From the NCBI GenBank assembly GCA_017592775.1, contig JAGFNJ010000027.1:1-64000 (forward strand): a stretch of 64,000 bases of DNA. The letters are read 5' to 3'. Positions 34,307-43,582 of the stretch are shown piece after piece. The number at the start of each line of letters is the position of its first letter. The first letter of the stretch is position 1. Source of the DNA: Candidatus Accumulibacter conexus. GTDB lineage: Bacteria > Pseudomonadota > Gammaproteobacteria > Burkholderiales > Rhodocyclaceae. The notes under the pieces are model-generated. The model saw only the letters and a list, made by a program, of their open reading frames with translations, made no database searches and was not told where the DNA came from. The position numbers and the translations under genes were made by a program.

Positions 34307-37300
34307 ATGTCGCTCACCGTCACCTTCTACAGCTACAAGGGCGGTGTCGGCCGGACGATCCTGGCGGCCAACATCGCCGTGCTGCTCGCCCGGCGCGGGA
34401 AGACGCTCCTCTGCGATTTCGACCTCGAAGCTCCGGGCCTGCACCGGATCGATGATCTTGCGAGCGCGCAGCGCAACCGTTACGGCCTCTTCGAATGGTT
34501 GCTGGACTGGCAGGAGAAGCGGCACTTCGACCAGCCGACCGAACGTGACCTCGACCGGATTGCCGCCGCCGTCCTGCCGGCCGACAAGCAGCAGAACCTG
34601 TTCCTGCTGCCGGCGCACGCTGCCGACGCCAACGCCGCCAGCCTCTACCAGAGCATCGACTGGCCGCATTTCCTGGTCGACGACCCGGATCGCGGGCTCG
34701 GCCTGCTGCGCGCGCTGCTGCAACGCCTGCGCGAGAAGCACGCCTTCCGCTACATCATTCTCGATGCCCGCACCGGCATCACCGATATCGGTGGTTTCCT
34801 CGCAGCCTTGCTGCCGGACGTGACGGTGCTCGTCGGCAATTACGGCGCGCAGAATACCGGCGGACTGAAGGGCGTCTGGCAAGGGCTGAAGAAGCATGCA
34901 GCAGACCCACGGCGCGCCGCCGGTGGTCTGCTGCGCCCGTTGCAGATCCGTCTCGTTGCCTCGCCGGTTCCGGCGGAGGTCCCGAATCTCCAGGCCCGCC
35001 TGCGGCAGGTGTGGGAAAAGGATTTCGATCTCGCGGCCGGCAGCCTGATCGAAATCCCCGAGCGGAGCGACCTGCGTCGCAGCGAGGCGATCCTCGCGCT
35101 GGCCGAAGCCGACTCGCCGATCGTCGGCAAGTACCGCGAGCTGTGCCGGGAACTCCTGGCCGTGGAAAGCCGGATCGAGCAGGAGAACGCCGCCGAGACG
35201 CTGGCCGTCGAGCAACGCCGCGACCTCTACGCGCCAGGCGACCCGCGGCTGCGCGCGGCGCAGGGCAAGCGTTTCGAGGAACGCATCGCCGACCTGCTGC
35301 GCCTGCTCGGTTACCGCATCGAGGCCGAACAGACGCTCGACGGCAACCGTGTCGACCTCGTCGCCACCCTGAAACAGGGCCTCGACGAAACGAACTACCT
35401 CGTCGAATGCAAGGATCACAGGGAGGCCATCGGCACGGCAGTCGTCGATACCCTCGAGAGCTGGCTGCGCCGGCCAAAGGCTGTCGCGCTGCAGGCACGC
35501 GGCATGATCGTCGGTCGCCGCTTCAGTCCACAGGCAGTCGAAGCCGCCAAGGCCTGCGGCATCCGCTGCTTCACCCCCGAGGATCTCGAACGCGCGCTGG
35601 TCGATTTCTCGCCATACCTCAACCGGCTGCTCGCCGACTTTGCCAACAGCGCGCTGGCGCAGCATTACGTCGGGCAACGGGTACGTATCGAGCGCGGCGA
35701 GCAGACGGTCGACCTGCTGCCGCATGGCCTCGCCTGGGCCGTAGGCGAAGGCAGCCGCCTGTGGGTGCTGCTCGGTGACTACGGCACCGGCAAGACCGCG
35801 TTTACCCGCCGCTTCGCGTACGAGCTGGCGCAGCAGGCGCTCGGCCGGACGAGCGGCGAAGCGGCGATGCCGCTGCTGATCAACCTGCGCGATTACCCGA
35901 ACAGGACGAGCCTCGGCGACATCCTGCACGAGCACTGGCACCGGCACACCGGCGAGCGGCGCGACCCGGCGATCTTCCTCCACCTGCTGGCGCGCGGGCG
36001 GGTCGTCCTGCTCCTCGACAGCTTCGACGAGATGGGAATCAGCCAGGCGCACCGCAACGTGGTCGAACAGTTCCGCATGCTCGCGCAGCCGACCGGCGCC
36101 GCCGGCGACCAGGCGCGCGCCAACCGGGTTCTCATCACCTGCCGCGAACAGTTCTTCCGCGAACACGGCGACGCGCTGCAGGCGGTACAGGGGCAGACCG
36201 ATCGCCTGGCGGCACTCGAACAGGCGGCGCGCGGCTTCGACGGCGCGATCGATGTGCTGCAGCGATTCAGCGACGAGCAGATTCGCGAGTACTTGCGCAA
36301 GCGGGTCGGCGAGGACGAGGGCGCGCGCGCCTGGCGGACCATCGAGCGTCTCTACGACCTCAGGAGTCTCGCCGACCGCCCGCAACTGCTCGAGATGATC
36401 ATCGACTCGCTGCCCGAGCTGCTGCGCGCCGGGCAGACGGTCACCGCCGGCGCACTCTACCTGCGCTACACCAACCGCTGGCTCGAAGACCCGGCGATCC
36501 GCCCGGCCGATCGCCAGAGCAGCAGCGACGAGCTGCGCGGCGTCCTCGAAGCGCTGGCCGTCGAGCTGTGGCGCCGCGACGGTCAGCGCATCCACCACGC
36601 CGACCTGTACACGCTGATCACGCGGCGCGGCGACCTGCGTGGCCGCCACGACCCGATCGTCCTCGACGTCGAATTGCGCACTGCCGCTTTCCTCTCGCGC
36701 ACGCCCGACGGCTATTACGGCTTCTCGCACCGCAGCTTCCTCGAGTTCTTCCATGCCCGCGCGCTGCTGCAGGCCTTGCACGCCGCAGCCGATAGCCAGT
36801 CCGGCGCGCAGGCACTCGCCAACCTCTTGAGCGGCCCGCGGCCGAGTCGCGAACTCGCCGGATTCTTCGGCGACCTGCTCGCCGCCGCGCCGCCACCAGC
36901 CGGTTTGGTCTTCGTCCGGCAAAGCTGCGCCGCCGTGCTCGCCGACCCCGAACAGCCACCGAGCGCGCGGCGCAACGTCTACCTGCTCGGCTACTGGCTG
37001 TGCCGCCAGGGCACGCCAGCGGGAGAGGGCGTCGCCCGTCAGGACGAATGGCTGCCGCGGCCACCGCAACGCCTCGAACTTGCCGGCTGCCAGTGCACCG
37101 ACCTGGCACTGCCGGGCGCGCTGCTCGCCGGCGCCAACCTGGCCGACAGCACATGGGATCGCAGCGACTTGGAGCGGGCGGACCTGGGTGGTGCCACGGC
37201 TGGGCGGGCGAGCTTCCGGGCGTGCCGGATGGCTGGATCGCGACTCGCCACCGCGGTGCTCGAGGACGCCTGCCTCGACGAGGTCGACGCCACCGGCGCC

Positions 37301-39529
37301 GACCTCAGCGGCGCTCGCGCGGCCGCCTCGCGGTGGATCGGCGCCAGGCTGATGCATACCCTCCTGGCTGGCACCGACTTCTCCGGCGCCGACCTGCGCG
37401 CAGCGCGGCTGGCGGGCAGCCGTGGTCTCCCCGAACTCTCTGGTGCGCGACTCGATGGCGCCACTGCGCCCGGTACCGAGCACCCCGATCTGCCGCGGCC
37501 TCTTGCGGGCCGACAGACACCGCCGTCGCCGTACCTGCGCCATGGTCACATCGGCGCAGTGTTTAGCGTCGCGTTCTCGCCCGACGGTCGCCGTCTGCTT
37601 TCCGGCGGCGTTGATGGGGCGTTGCACGTTTGGGATGCCGAGTCTGGCCAGTGGATCGGCGCGCTTGCTGGCCATCAAGGTGCGATATGGAGTGTCGCAT
37701 TTTCACCCGACGGCCGCTCCTTTGTTTCCGGCGGCGAGGACAGGATGCTGCGCCTCTGGGACTCCGAGTCGATGCGGGAAATCAGGGTTCTTGCCGGACA
37801 TCAGGGTGCGGTGAAGACGGTCGCTTTTTCGCCCGAGGGCGAGCACCTGCTCGCCGGCAGCGGGGACGGGACGTTGCGTTTATGGGATGTACTCTCTGGG
37901 CGGCCGATTCGAGCCATCGCCGGCCATCAGGGGGGCGTGTGGAGAGTCGCCTTTTCGCCTGATGGCCGCCGTTGGCTATCGGCTGGAGACGATCAGACGT
38001 TGCGGCTCTGGGATGCGGAGTCGGGGCAGGAGATCAGATCCTTCGATGGCCATCAGGGTGGGGTCTCGAGCGTCGCCTTTTCGCCCGATGGCTGCCGCGT
38101 TCTTTCCGGTGGGTTCGACGGGACGCTGCACTTGTGGGATGCAGACTCGGGGCAGCCGATTCGTCGTCTCGCCAATCGCCAGACGTTAATGTGGACTATC
38201 GCTTTCGCGCCCGACGGTGGCCGTCTGGTTTCTGCGGGCCTCGACGGAACGTTGCACTTGTGGGATACACAGTCGGGGCCGGCGATTCGGTCCTTCGCTG
38301 GTCATGACAGTGCGGTGTGGAGCGTTGCATTTTCGCCCGATGGTCACCAGCTGCTTTCCGGCGATGACGACGGAACATTGCACCTTTGGGATGCAGACTC
38401 CGGACGGGAGCTCCGCAAGTTCGTTGGCGATCAGACTTCGGTCACCAGCGTCGCCTTTGCGCCCGACGGTCGCCGTTTGGTTTCCGGTAGTTACGATCGG
38501 ACACTGCACCTTTGGGACGCCGAGTCGGGGAAGGAGATTCGCTCGTTCGCAAGCAATCACGGCTTGGTTTGGAGCCCCGTCTTGTCGTCTGATGGCTGCC
38601 GTCTGCTCTCGGGGAGCAATGATGGGACGCTTTGTCTTTGGGATGTCGCGTCTGGTAAGGTGATCCGCAGCTTTGCTGGCCATCACGGAGGAATGGGGAT
38701 CGTCGCTTTCTCGCCCGACGGTCGCTGCCTACTCTCCGGCACCAGCGACGGGACGTTGCGCCTCTGGGATGTTGACTCGGGGCAGGTAGTCTCCAGTTTC
38801 GCAGCCCGTACAGGTCCGCTGTCGGGCGTCGCCTTCTCGCGTGACGGCCGTTGGCTCGTCTCCGGGAGCGAGGACGGGAGGCTGTGTCTCTGGGAGGCAC
38901 GTTCGGGGCTGGAGATCCGCTCTTTCGCCGGCGATCAGGGCGCCATGCCGAGCGTCGCCTTCTCGCCTGACGGACGATGCGTGCTGTCTGGGAGCCGCAA
39001 TCGGGCCCTGTGCCTGTGGGATATCGCGTCGGGACAGAAGATCCGCACCCTCTCCGGCCACCAGTACTGGGTTGCGAGCGTCGCCTTCTCCCCCGATGGT
39101 TGCCGCCTGGTCTCAGGCAGCGCCGACCGGACCATGCGCCTGTGGGATGCCGAGTCGGGGCTGGAGATTCGCTCCTTCGTCGGCCATCAGGGTGGGGTGA
39201 CGAGCGTGGCCTTCTCGCCGGACGGACGTCGCCTGCTTTCCGGCAGCGACGACGGAACACTGCGCCTCTGGGATGCCGAAACCGGCCAGCAGTTGCGCTG
39301 CTGCTGGGCCCACGGCGACCGTTGGTTCAGCCTCGACATGACGCCCTTCGCGCCCGGTGCCAGCCTCGCCAGCCTGCAGCACCCGATCCTGCGCGGGCGG
39401 GGGCCCCTGCCGCTGGCCTTCGTCGAAGAGATTGATCACCTGCCGCCGGCGCCGTGGATCCCGCGTCACTGGCTCGCCGACGATCTGCCGCAACTCTGGT
39501 TCCCCGCCGAGGCCGAAGGCAGCGGCTGA
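34307..39529 (+). CDS. KGGVGR ATPase-PD-(D/E)xK nuclease-NACHT-pentapeptide-WD40 protein
   Basis: A 1,740-residue multidomain protein. (1) Residues 1 to about 290: ParA/MinD-like ATPase with variant P-loop KGGVGRT at 11-17 and CDFDLEAPGLHRID. (2) About 318-430: restriction-endonuclease-like domain, E324, D350 and E367-x-K369 (YLVECKDH). (3) About 485-880: NACHT NTPase, Walker A GDYGTGKT (about 490-497), Walker B VVLLLDSFDEM (about 566-576), then HRSFLEFFHARALLQ. (4) About 930-1055: pentapeptide-like repeats (ALLAGANLAD, DLERADLGGA, GADLSGA). (5) 1080-1667: fourteen WD40 repeats, two seven-bladed propellers. A short C-terminal tail follows. The layout is that of a STAND sensor: WD40 sensing, NACHT switch, nuclease output. 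The added KGGVGR ATPase and partner genes are unusual. Intact; no frameshift. Confidence 0.93.
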   Translation: MSLTVTFYSYKGGVGRTILAANIAVLLARRGKTLLCDFDLEAPGLHRIDDLASAQRNRYGLFEWLLDWQEKRHFDQPTERDLDRIAAAVLPADKQQNLFLLPAHAADANAASLYQSIDWPHFLVDDPDRGLGLLRALLQRLREKHAFRYIILDARTGITDIGGFLAALLPDVTVLVGNYGAQNTGGLKGVWQGLKKHAADPRRAAGGLLRPLQIRLVASPVPAEVPNLQARLRQVWEKDFDLAAGSLIEIPERSDLRRSEAILALAEADSPIVGKYRELCRELLAVESRIEQENAAETLAVEQRRDLYAPGDPRLRAAQGKRFEERIADLLRLLGYRIEAEQTLDGNRVDLVATLKQGLDETNYLVECKDHREAIGTAVVDTLESWLRRPKAVALQARGMIVGRRFSPQAVEAAKACGIRCFTPEDLERALVDFSPYLNRLLADFANSALAQHYVGQRVRIERGEQTVDLLPHGLAWAVGEGSRLWVLLGDYGTGKTAFTRRFAYELAQQALGRTSGEAAMPLLINLRDYPNRTSLGDILHEHWHRHTGERRDPAIFLHLLARGRVVLLLDSFDEMGISQAHRNVVEQFRMLAQPTGAAGDQARANRVLITCREQFFREHGDALQAVQGQTDRLAALEQAARGFDGAIDVLQRFSDEQIREYLRKRVGEDEGARAWRTIERLYDLRSLADRPQLLEMIIDSLPELLRAGQTVTAGALYLRYTNRWLEDPAIRPADRQSSSDELRGVLEALAVELWRRDGQRIHHADLYTLITRRGDLRGRHDPIVLDVELRTAAFLSRTPDGYYGFSHRSFLEFFHARALLQALHAAADSQSGAQALANLLSGPRPSRELAGFFGDLLAAAPPPAGLVFVRQSCAAVLADPEQPPSARRNVYLLGYWLCRQGTPAGEGVARQDEWLPRPPQRLELAGCQCTDLALPGALLAGANLADSTWDRSDLERADLGGATAGRASFRACRMAGSRLATAVLEDACLDEVDATGADLSGARAAASRWIGARLMHTLLAGTDFSGADLRAARLAGSRGLPELSGARLDGATAPGTEHPDLPRPLAGRQTPPSPYLRHGHIGAVFSVAFSPDGRRLLSGGVDGALHVWDAESGQWIGALAGHQGAIWSVAFSPDGRSFVSGGEDRMLRLWDSESMREIRVLAGHQGAVKTVAFSPEGEHLLAGSGDGTLRLWDVLSGRPIRAIAGHQGGVWRVAFSPDGRRWLSAGDDQTLRLWDAESGQEIRSFDGHQGGVSSVAFSPDGCRVLSGGFDGTLHLWDADSGQPIRRLANRQTLMWTIAFAPDGGRLVSAGLDGTLHLWDTQSGPAIRSFAGHDSAVWSVAFSPDGHQLLSGDDDGTLHLWDADSGRELRKFVGDQTSVTSVAFAPDGRRLVSGSYDRTLHLWDAESGKEIRSFASNHGLVWSPVLSSDGCRLLSGSNDGTLCLWDVASGKVIRSFAGHHGGMGIVAFSPDGRCLLSGTSDGTLRLWDVDSGQVVSSFAARTGPLSGVAFSRDGRWLVSGSEDGRLCLWEARSGLEIRSFAGDQGAMPSVAFSPDGRCVLSGSRNRALCLWDIASGQKIRTLSGHQYWVASVAFSPDGCRLVSGSADRTMRLWDAESGLEIRSFVGHQGGVTSVAFSPDGRRLLSGSDDGTLRLWDAETGQQLRCCWAHGDRWFSLDMTPFAPGASLASLQHPILRGRGPLPLAFVEEIDHLPPAPWIPRHWLADDLPQLWFPAEAEGSG
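37544..39307 (+). repeat. fourteen tandem 126-bp WD40 repeats
   Basis: Exactly 14 units of 42 codons without any length change, each with the pattern GHQGxVxSVAFSPDGRRLLS followed by SGDGTLRLWD-type blades. Units 6, 8, 9, 11 and 12 have degenerate GH positions. Fourteen equals two complete seven-bladed propellers. Confidence 0.95.
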
Positions 39530-39601
39530 CGCAGCCGGCTTCGCGGCCAGCCCGACTCGTCGCTTCCCCGTTGCGCCGCACCGGCAGTCCTGGCCAGCCG
39601 C

Positions 39602-40195
39602 CTACCGCCCACCCGCCTGCGGCGCCAGGTTGCGCTGGATCAGGGCGAAGAAGCGGTCGTAGAAGGGGCCGGCGGGGATCGTCTCGCTGGCGACCTTGAC
39701 CAGCGAATCCTCGTTCGAGCCGAGCGGGATCGACAGCGAGCCGATGGCGGCGACGCCGACGCTCGCCGAGTTCGGGTTCTTCTTCAGCGTGTAGCGGTCC
39801 TCGATGGCGCTGACGTAGGCCGTCGCCAGCCTGTCCTGGCCGGGCTCGCTGGTGCACACGACGTTGAAGACGATCTGCACATGCACTTCGCCTTCCGGCT
39901 GGAAGTGCTTGCTGGCGCTGACCGCATCCGGCTTCACCGCGGTCAGCAGGTAGCCCTGGCTGAGCAGCGCGCGCCGGGCCGCTTCGCAGGTCGCTTCGGC
40001 GCTGGCGTCGAAGAGGCGCGAGAAGGTCTCGTCGGCGGCGAAATCCTCGCTCTGGTAGACGGAGGGACCGCGTGCTGCGCCACCGCACGCGGCGAGTCCC
40101 CCGGCGAGCAGTGCCGCCAGCAGCAGGCCGCAGGCGCTTCGCCGCGGCGGGCGTGGCGGGCGCTGCGAGTGCTGCAGGCGCAGGGAGGGGCGCAT
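39602..40195 (-). CDS. DUF2242 lipoprotein
   Basis: A 197-residue exported protein. A basic N-terminus is followed by a hydrophobic stretch and a lipobox (LLLAALLAGGLAAC, lipidated Cys37). The mature part matches DUF2242: SVYQSEDFAADETFSRLF, then CEAARRALLSQGYLLTAVKP and a C-terminal IPAGPFYDRFFALIQRNL. Members are outer-membrane or periplasmic lipoproteins of unknown role found in betaproteobacteria. It lies 23 bases downstream of polA on the same strand, so transcripts may be shared. It is convergent with the NACHT/WD40 gene. Confidence 0.9.
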   Translation of the reverse strand: MRPSLRLQHSQRPPRPPRRSACGLLLAALLAGGLAACGGAARGPSVYQSEDFAADETFSRLFDASAEATCEAARRALLSQGYLLTAVKPDAVSASKHFQPEGEVHVQIVFNVVCTSEPGQDRLATAYVSAIEDRYTLKKNPNSASVGVAAIGSLSIPLGSNEDSLVKVASETIPAGPFYDRFFALIQRNLAPQAGGR

Positions 40196-40218
40196 GCGGG
40201 CTGCCTTGCCGCGCTGGC

Positions 40219-42963
40219 TCAGTGCGCTTCGTCCCAGTTGGCGCCGACGCCGATGTCGACGACCAGCGGTACGCGCAGGGTGGCGACCTCGCTCATCAAC
40301 CGCGGCAGCTCGCCGCGCACGCGCGGCAGTTCGTCCGCCGGCACTTCGAGGACGAGTTCGTCATGCACCTGCAGCAGCAGGCGGGTGCGCAGCTTCTCGG
40401 CGTCGAGCCAGCCCTGGACGGCGATCATCGCCGACTTGATCAGGTCGGCGGCGGTACCCTGCATCGGTGCGTTGATCGCCGCACGTTCGGCGCCCTGGCG
40501 GCGGCCGGCCTGGCTCGAGCGGATTTCGGGCAGCCACAGCCGGCGCCCGAAGACGGTCTCGACGTAGCCCTGCCGCTTCGCCGCCGCGCGCGTCTCTTCC
40601 ATGTAGGCGGCGACGCCCGGGTAGCGGGCGAAGTAGCGGTCGATGTACGACTGTGCCGCGCCGCGTTCGAGGTCGAGCTGGCGCGCCAGGCCGAAGGCGC
40701 TCATGCCGTAGATGAGGCCGAAGTTGATCACCTTGGCGACGCGCCGCTGGTCGGCGCCGACTTCATCGGGTGCGACGCCGAAGATCTCGCTCGCGGTCGC
40801 CCGGTGCACGTCTTCGCCGGCGGCGAAGGCGGCGAGCAGCCGCGCGTCCTGCGACAGGTGCGCCATGATGCGCAGCTCGACCTGCGAATAGTCGGCGGAG
40901 AGCAGATGGCTGCCGGGCGGGGCGACGAAAGCGGCGCGGATGCGGCGGCCCTCGGCGGTGCGCACCGGGATGTTCTGCAGGTTGGGGTCGCTCGAGGCGA
41001 GACGGCCGGTGACCGCCACCGCCTGCGCGTAGCTGGTGTGCACGCGGCCGGTGGTGGCGTTGATCATCTTCGGCAGCTTGTCGGTGTAGGTGCCCTTGAG
41101 CTTGGCGAGCTGCCGCGTTTCGAGCAGGATCTTCGGCAGCGGGTAGTCGAGGGCCAGCTCGGAGAGCACTTCCTCGTCGGTCGACGGCGTTCCCGAGGGG
41201 GTCTTCTTCTTCACCGGCAGCCCGAGCCGGTCGAACAGGATTTCGGCGAGCTGCTTCGGCGAATTGAGGTTGAACGGTTGCCCGGCGGCGGCATGCGCGC
41301 GTTCCTCGAGCTCGAGCAGGCGCTTGCCGATCTCGTGGCTCTGCTGCGTCAGCAGCTCGGCATCGATCAGGATGCCGGTGCGCTCCATGCGGAAGAGGAC
41401 GTCGCGCACCGGCATCTCGATCTCTTCGTAGATCCGCCGCAGGCCGGCGTCGCCGTCGATCTGCGGCTGGAGCCGCTGCTGCAGGCGTAGGCAGAGGTCG
41501 GCGTCCTCGGCGGCGTAGGCTGCCGCTTGGTCGATCCCCACCTGCTCGAAGCCGATCTGGTTGACCCCCTTGCCGCAGAGCGCTTCGTAGGGGATCGTCT
41601 GCAGCCCGAGGTGGCGGCTGGCGAGCTGGCCGAGGTCGTGCCCGCGGACGCCGTCGCGACCCGATTCGAGGACGTAGGACTGGAGCAGGGTGTCGTGCCG
41701 CACGCCGGCGAGGGCGATGCCGTGGTTGGCGAGGACGTGCTGGTCGTACTTCAGGTTCTGGCCGATCTTTGCCCGCGCGGGGTCTTCGAGCCACGGCTGC
41801 AGGCGTGCCAGCACGGCGTCCTGCGGCAGTTGCGACGGCGCGCCGGGGTAGCGGTGGGCGAGCGGCAGGTAGGCCGCCTCGCCCGGCGCGACCGCCAGCG
41901 ACAGGCCGACGAGGCGGGCGGCGAAGGGGTCGAGGCTGGTGGTCTCGGTGTCGAGCGCGCAGAGTTCGCAGTCGCCGATCTTCTGCAGCCAGCGGTCGAA
42001 GGCGGGCCAGTCGAGGATCGTCTCGTAGGCCGCGCGGTGCGCGCCGTCGGCCGCCGCCGGCGTGGCGGCGGGCGGCGTCGCTGCCGGCGGCGCTGCGGTG
42101 GCGTCGGACGTGCCCTGCACCTCACGTAGCCACGAGCGCATCTCGTAGTGCCGGAACAGCTCGAGCAGCCGCTCGCGGTCGATGGGGCGTGGCTGCAGTT
42201 CGGCGAGCGTCAGCGGCAACTCGAGGTCGCAGCGCACGGTCACCAGGCGCCGCGCCAGGGGCAGGAAATCGAGTGCGCGCCGCAGGTTGTCGCCGACGGC
42301 ACCGCCAATGCCGGTGGCGGCGGCGATCACCCCGTCCAGCGATCCGTACTGCTGCAGCCAGCGGACGGCGGTCTTCGGTCCCACCTTGTCGACGCCGGGG
42401 ATGTTGTCGACCGTGTCGCCGACGAGTGCCAGGTAGTCGACGATGCGCCCGGCGGGGACGCCGAAGCGGCTGACGACGCCGGCCTCGTCGAGCGTTTCGT
42501 TGCTCATCGTGTTGACCAGACGGACGTGCGGGCCGACGAGTTGCGCCAGGTCCTTGTCGCCGGTGGACACCACCACCTGGATTCCCTGCGCCGCCGCCTG
42601 TGTCGCCAGCGTGCCGATGACGTCGTCCGCCTCGACCCCGTCGACGACCAGCAGCGGCCAGCCGAGGGCGGCGATGGCGCTGTGCAGCGGCTCGATCTGG
42701 CGCACGAGGTCGTCGGGCATCGGCGGCCGGTTGGCCTTGTAGAGCGCATACCAGTCGTCGCGGAAGGTGCGTCCCTTGGCGTCGAAGACGCAGGCCTTGT
42801 AGTCGATTCCCGCCGCCTGATGGTCGCTCTCGAGCCGCCGCAGCATGTTGAGCACGCCGTGAATCGCGCCGGTCGGCTCGCTCTGCGTCGTGCGCAAATC
42901 GGGCAGGGCGTGGAAGGCGCGGTAGAGATAGGAGGATCCGTCGACCAGCAGCAGGGTGGGCAT
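40219..42963 (-). CDS. polA: DNA polymerase I
   Basis: A 914-residue, full-length Pol I. The N-terminal 5' nuclease domain is complete (LLLVDGSSYLYRAFHALPDL, VVDGVEADDVIGTLA). The 3'-5' exonuclease keeps its catalytic DxE (CALDTETTSLDPFA, about residue 338), so proofreading should be active. The polymerase domain has motif A (SADYSQVELRIMAHLSQD, about 690), motif B (RRVAKVINFGLIYGMSAFGL) and motif C (LLQVHDELVLEVP, about 865). It fills gaps in repair and removes Okazaki primers. An Ala/Pro-rich linker near residues 290-310 is a local expansion. Housekeeping anchor of the window. Confidence 0.99.
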   Translation of the reverse strand: MPTLLLVDGSSYLYRAFHALPDLRTTQSEPTGAIHGVLNMLRRLESDHQAAGIDYKACVFDAKGRTFRDDWYALYKANRPPMPDDLVRQIEPLHSAIAALGWPLLVVDGVEADDVIGTLATQAAAQGIQVVVSTGDKDLAQLVGPHVRLVNTMSNETLDEAGVVSRFGVPAGRIVDYLALVGDTVDNIPGVDKVGPKTAVRWLQQYGSLDGVIAAATGIGGAVGDNLRRALDFLPLARRLVTVRCDLELPLTLAELQPRPIDRERLLELFRHYEMRSWLREVQGTSDATAAPPAATPPAATPAAADGAHRAAYETILDWPAFDRWLQKIGDCELCALDTETTSLDPFAARLVGLSLAVAPGEAAYLPLAHRYPGAPSQLPQDAVLARLQPWLEDPARAKIGQNLKYDQHVLANHGIALAGVRHDTLLQSYVLESGRDGVRGHDLGQLASRHLGLQTIPYEALCGKGVNQIGFEQVGIDQAAAYAAEDADLCLRLQQRLQPQIDGDAGLRRIYEEIEMPVRDVLFRMERTGILIDAELLTQQSHEIGKRLLELEERAHAAAGQPFNLNSPKQLAEILFDRLGLPVKKKTPSGTPSTDEEVLSELALDYPLPKILLETRQLAKLKGTYTDKLPKMINATTGRVHTSYAQAVAVTGRLASSDPNLQNIPVRTAEGRRIRAAFVAPPGSHLLSADYSQVELRIMAHLSQDARLLAAFAAGEDVHRATASEIFGVAPDEVGADQRRVAKVINFGLIYGMSAFGLARQLDLERGAAQSYIDRYFARYPGVAAYMEETRAAAKRQGYVETVFGRRLWLPEIRSSQAGRRQGAERAAINAPMQGTAADLIKSAMIAVQGWLDAEKLRTRLLLQVHDELVLEVPADELPRVRGELPRLMSEVATLRVPLVVDIGVGANWDEAH

Positions 42964-43188
42964 GGGCGTGCAGCGAGCTGAAGTTGGGGGAAGGGCGGGC
43001 GGACACGGCCAGCGGCCTGTCGCGTTTCCTGTCGCCGCCCTCGATCCGCTGCATTATGGCAGACTTCGGCGGCCGGCCGTGCCCTTCGCCGGCCTGCTCG
43101 GAGTCGCTGGCGGCAGTTGATTCTGTACTACAATCGCAACTGGTCGGCAGCCTGCCGGCCAGCCGATCAACCACCCGGATGACCGCTG
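42964..43188. other. divergent promoter region of polA and the DUF2782 gene
   Basis: 225 bases between divergent starts. The segment TTGATTCTGTACTACAATCG (about 43118-43137) is compatible with promoter elements for the rightward gene, but I did not find unambiguous -35/-10 boxes. Confidence 0.35.
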
Positions 43189-43530
43189 ATGCGTCGCACC
43201 CACGCCTTCCTCGCCATGCTGGCTGTTGCCACGGCGCCAGCGCTTGCCCAGACCCCGCCCGATCTGCAGCCGTTGCCGGCAGTGCCGCCGCCACCGCCGG
43301 AGATGGCGCCGCTCGACGCGGCGATGGAGCCGGAGGTGACGATCACCAAGCGCGATGGCGACACGGTCGAGGAGCACCGGATCAACGGAAAGCTCTACAT
43401 GATCAAGGTGACACCGGCGCACGGCGTTCCCTACATCCTCGTCGACCATCAGGGCGACGGAAATTTCGCCCAGGAGTCGATCGGCGGCCCGCCGGTGAGC
43501 GTGCCGATGTGGACCATCGGCACCTTCTGA
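43189..43530 (+). CDS. DUF2782 periplasmic protein
   Basis: A 113-residue protein with a signal peptide (HAFLAMLAVATAPALAQ, cleavage after ALA) and a proline-rich spacer. The DUF2782 body follows (EVTITKRDGDTVEEHRINGK, then YMIKVTPAHGVPYILVDHQG). The function of the family is unknown; it is found in beta- and gammaproteobacteria, commonly between polA and thrB as here. It probably heads the thrB operon (52-base gap). Confidence 0.9.
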   Translation: MRRTHAFLAMLAVATAPALAQTPPDLQPLPAVPPPPPEMAPLDAAMEPEVTITKRDGDTVEEHRINGKLYMIKVTPAHGVPYILVDHQGDGNFAQESIGGPPVSVPMWTIGTF

Positions 43531-43582
43531 GCAGCCGGTCGCCCGCCTTCCCGCCGCCGTCTGCCCGGCATCGCCCGCGACC

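Noticed and set aside
33665-37678. Reverse-strand open frame of over 1,300 codons
   Set aside because: Antisense shadow of the NACHT/WD40 gene caused by high G+C; its translation has no domain character, while the forward strand has full motifs.
37544-39307. Regular 126-bp periodicity that might suggest a CRISPR array or satellite
   Set aside because: The period equals 42 codons in frame and encodes WD40 blades; there are no short conserved repeats with unique spacers.
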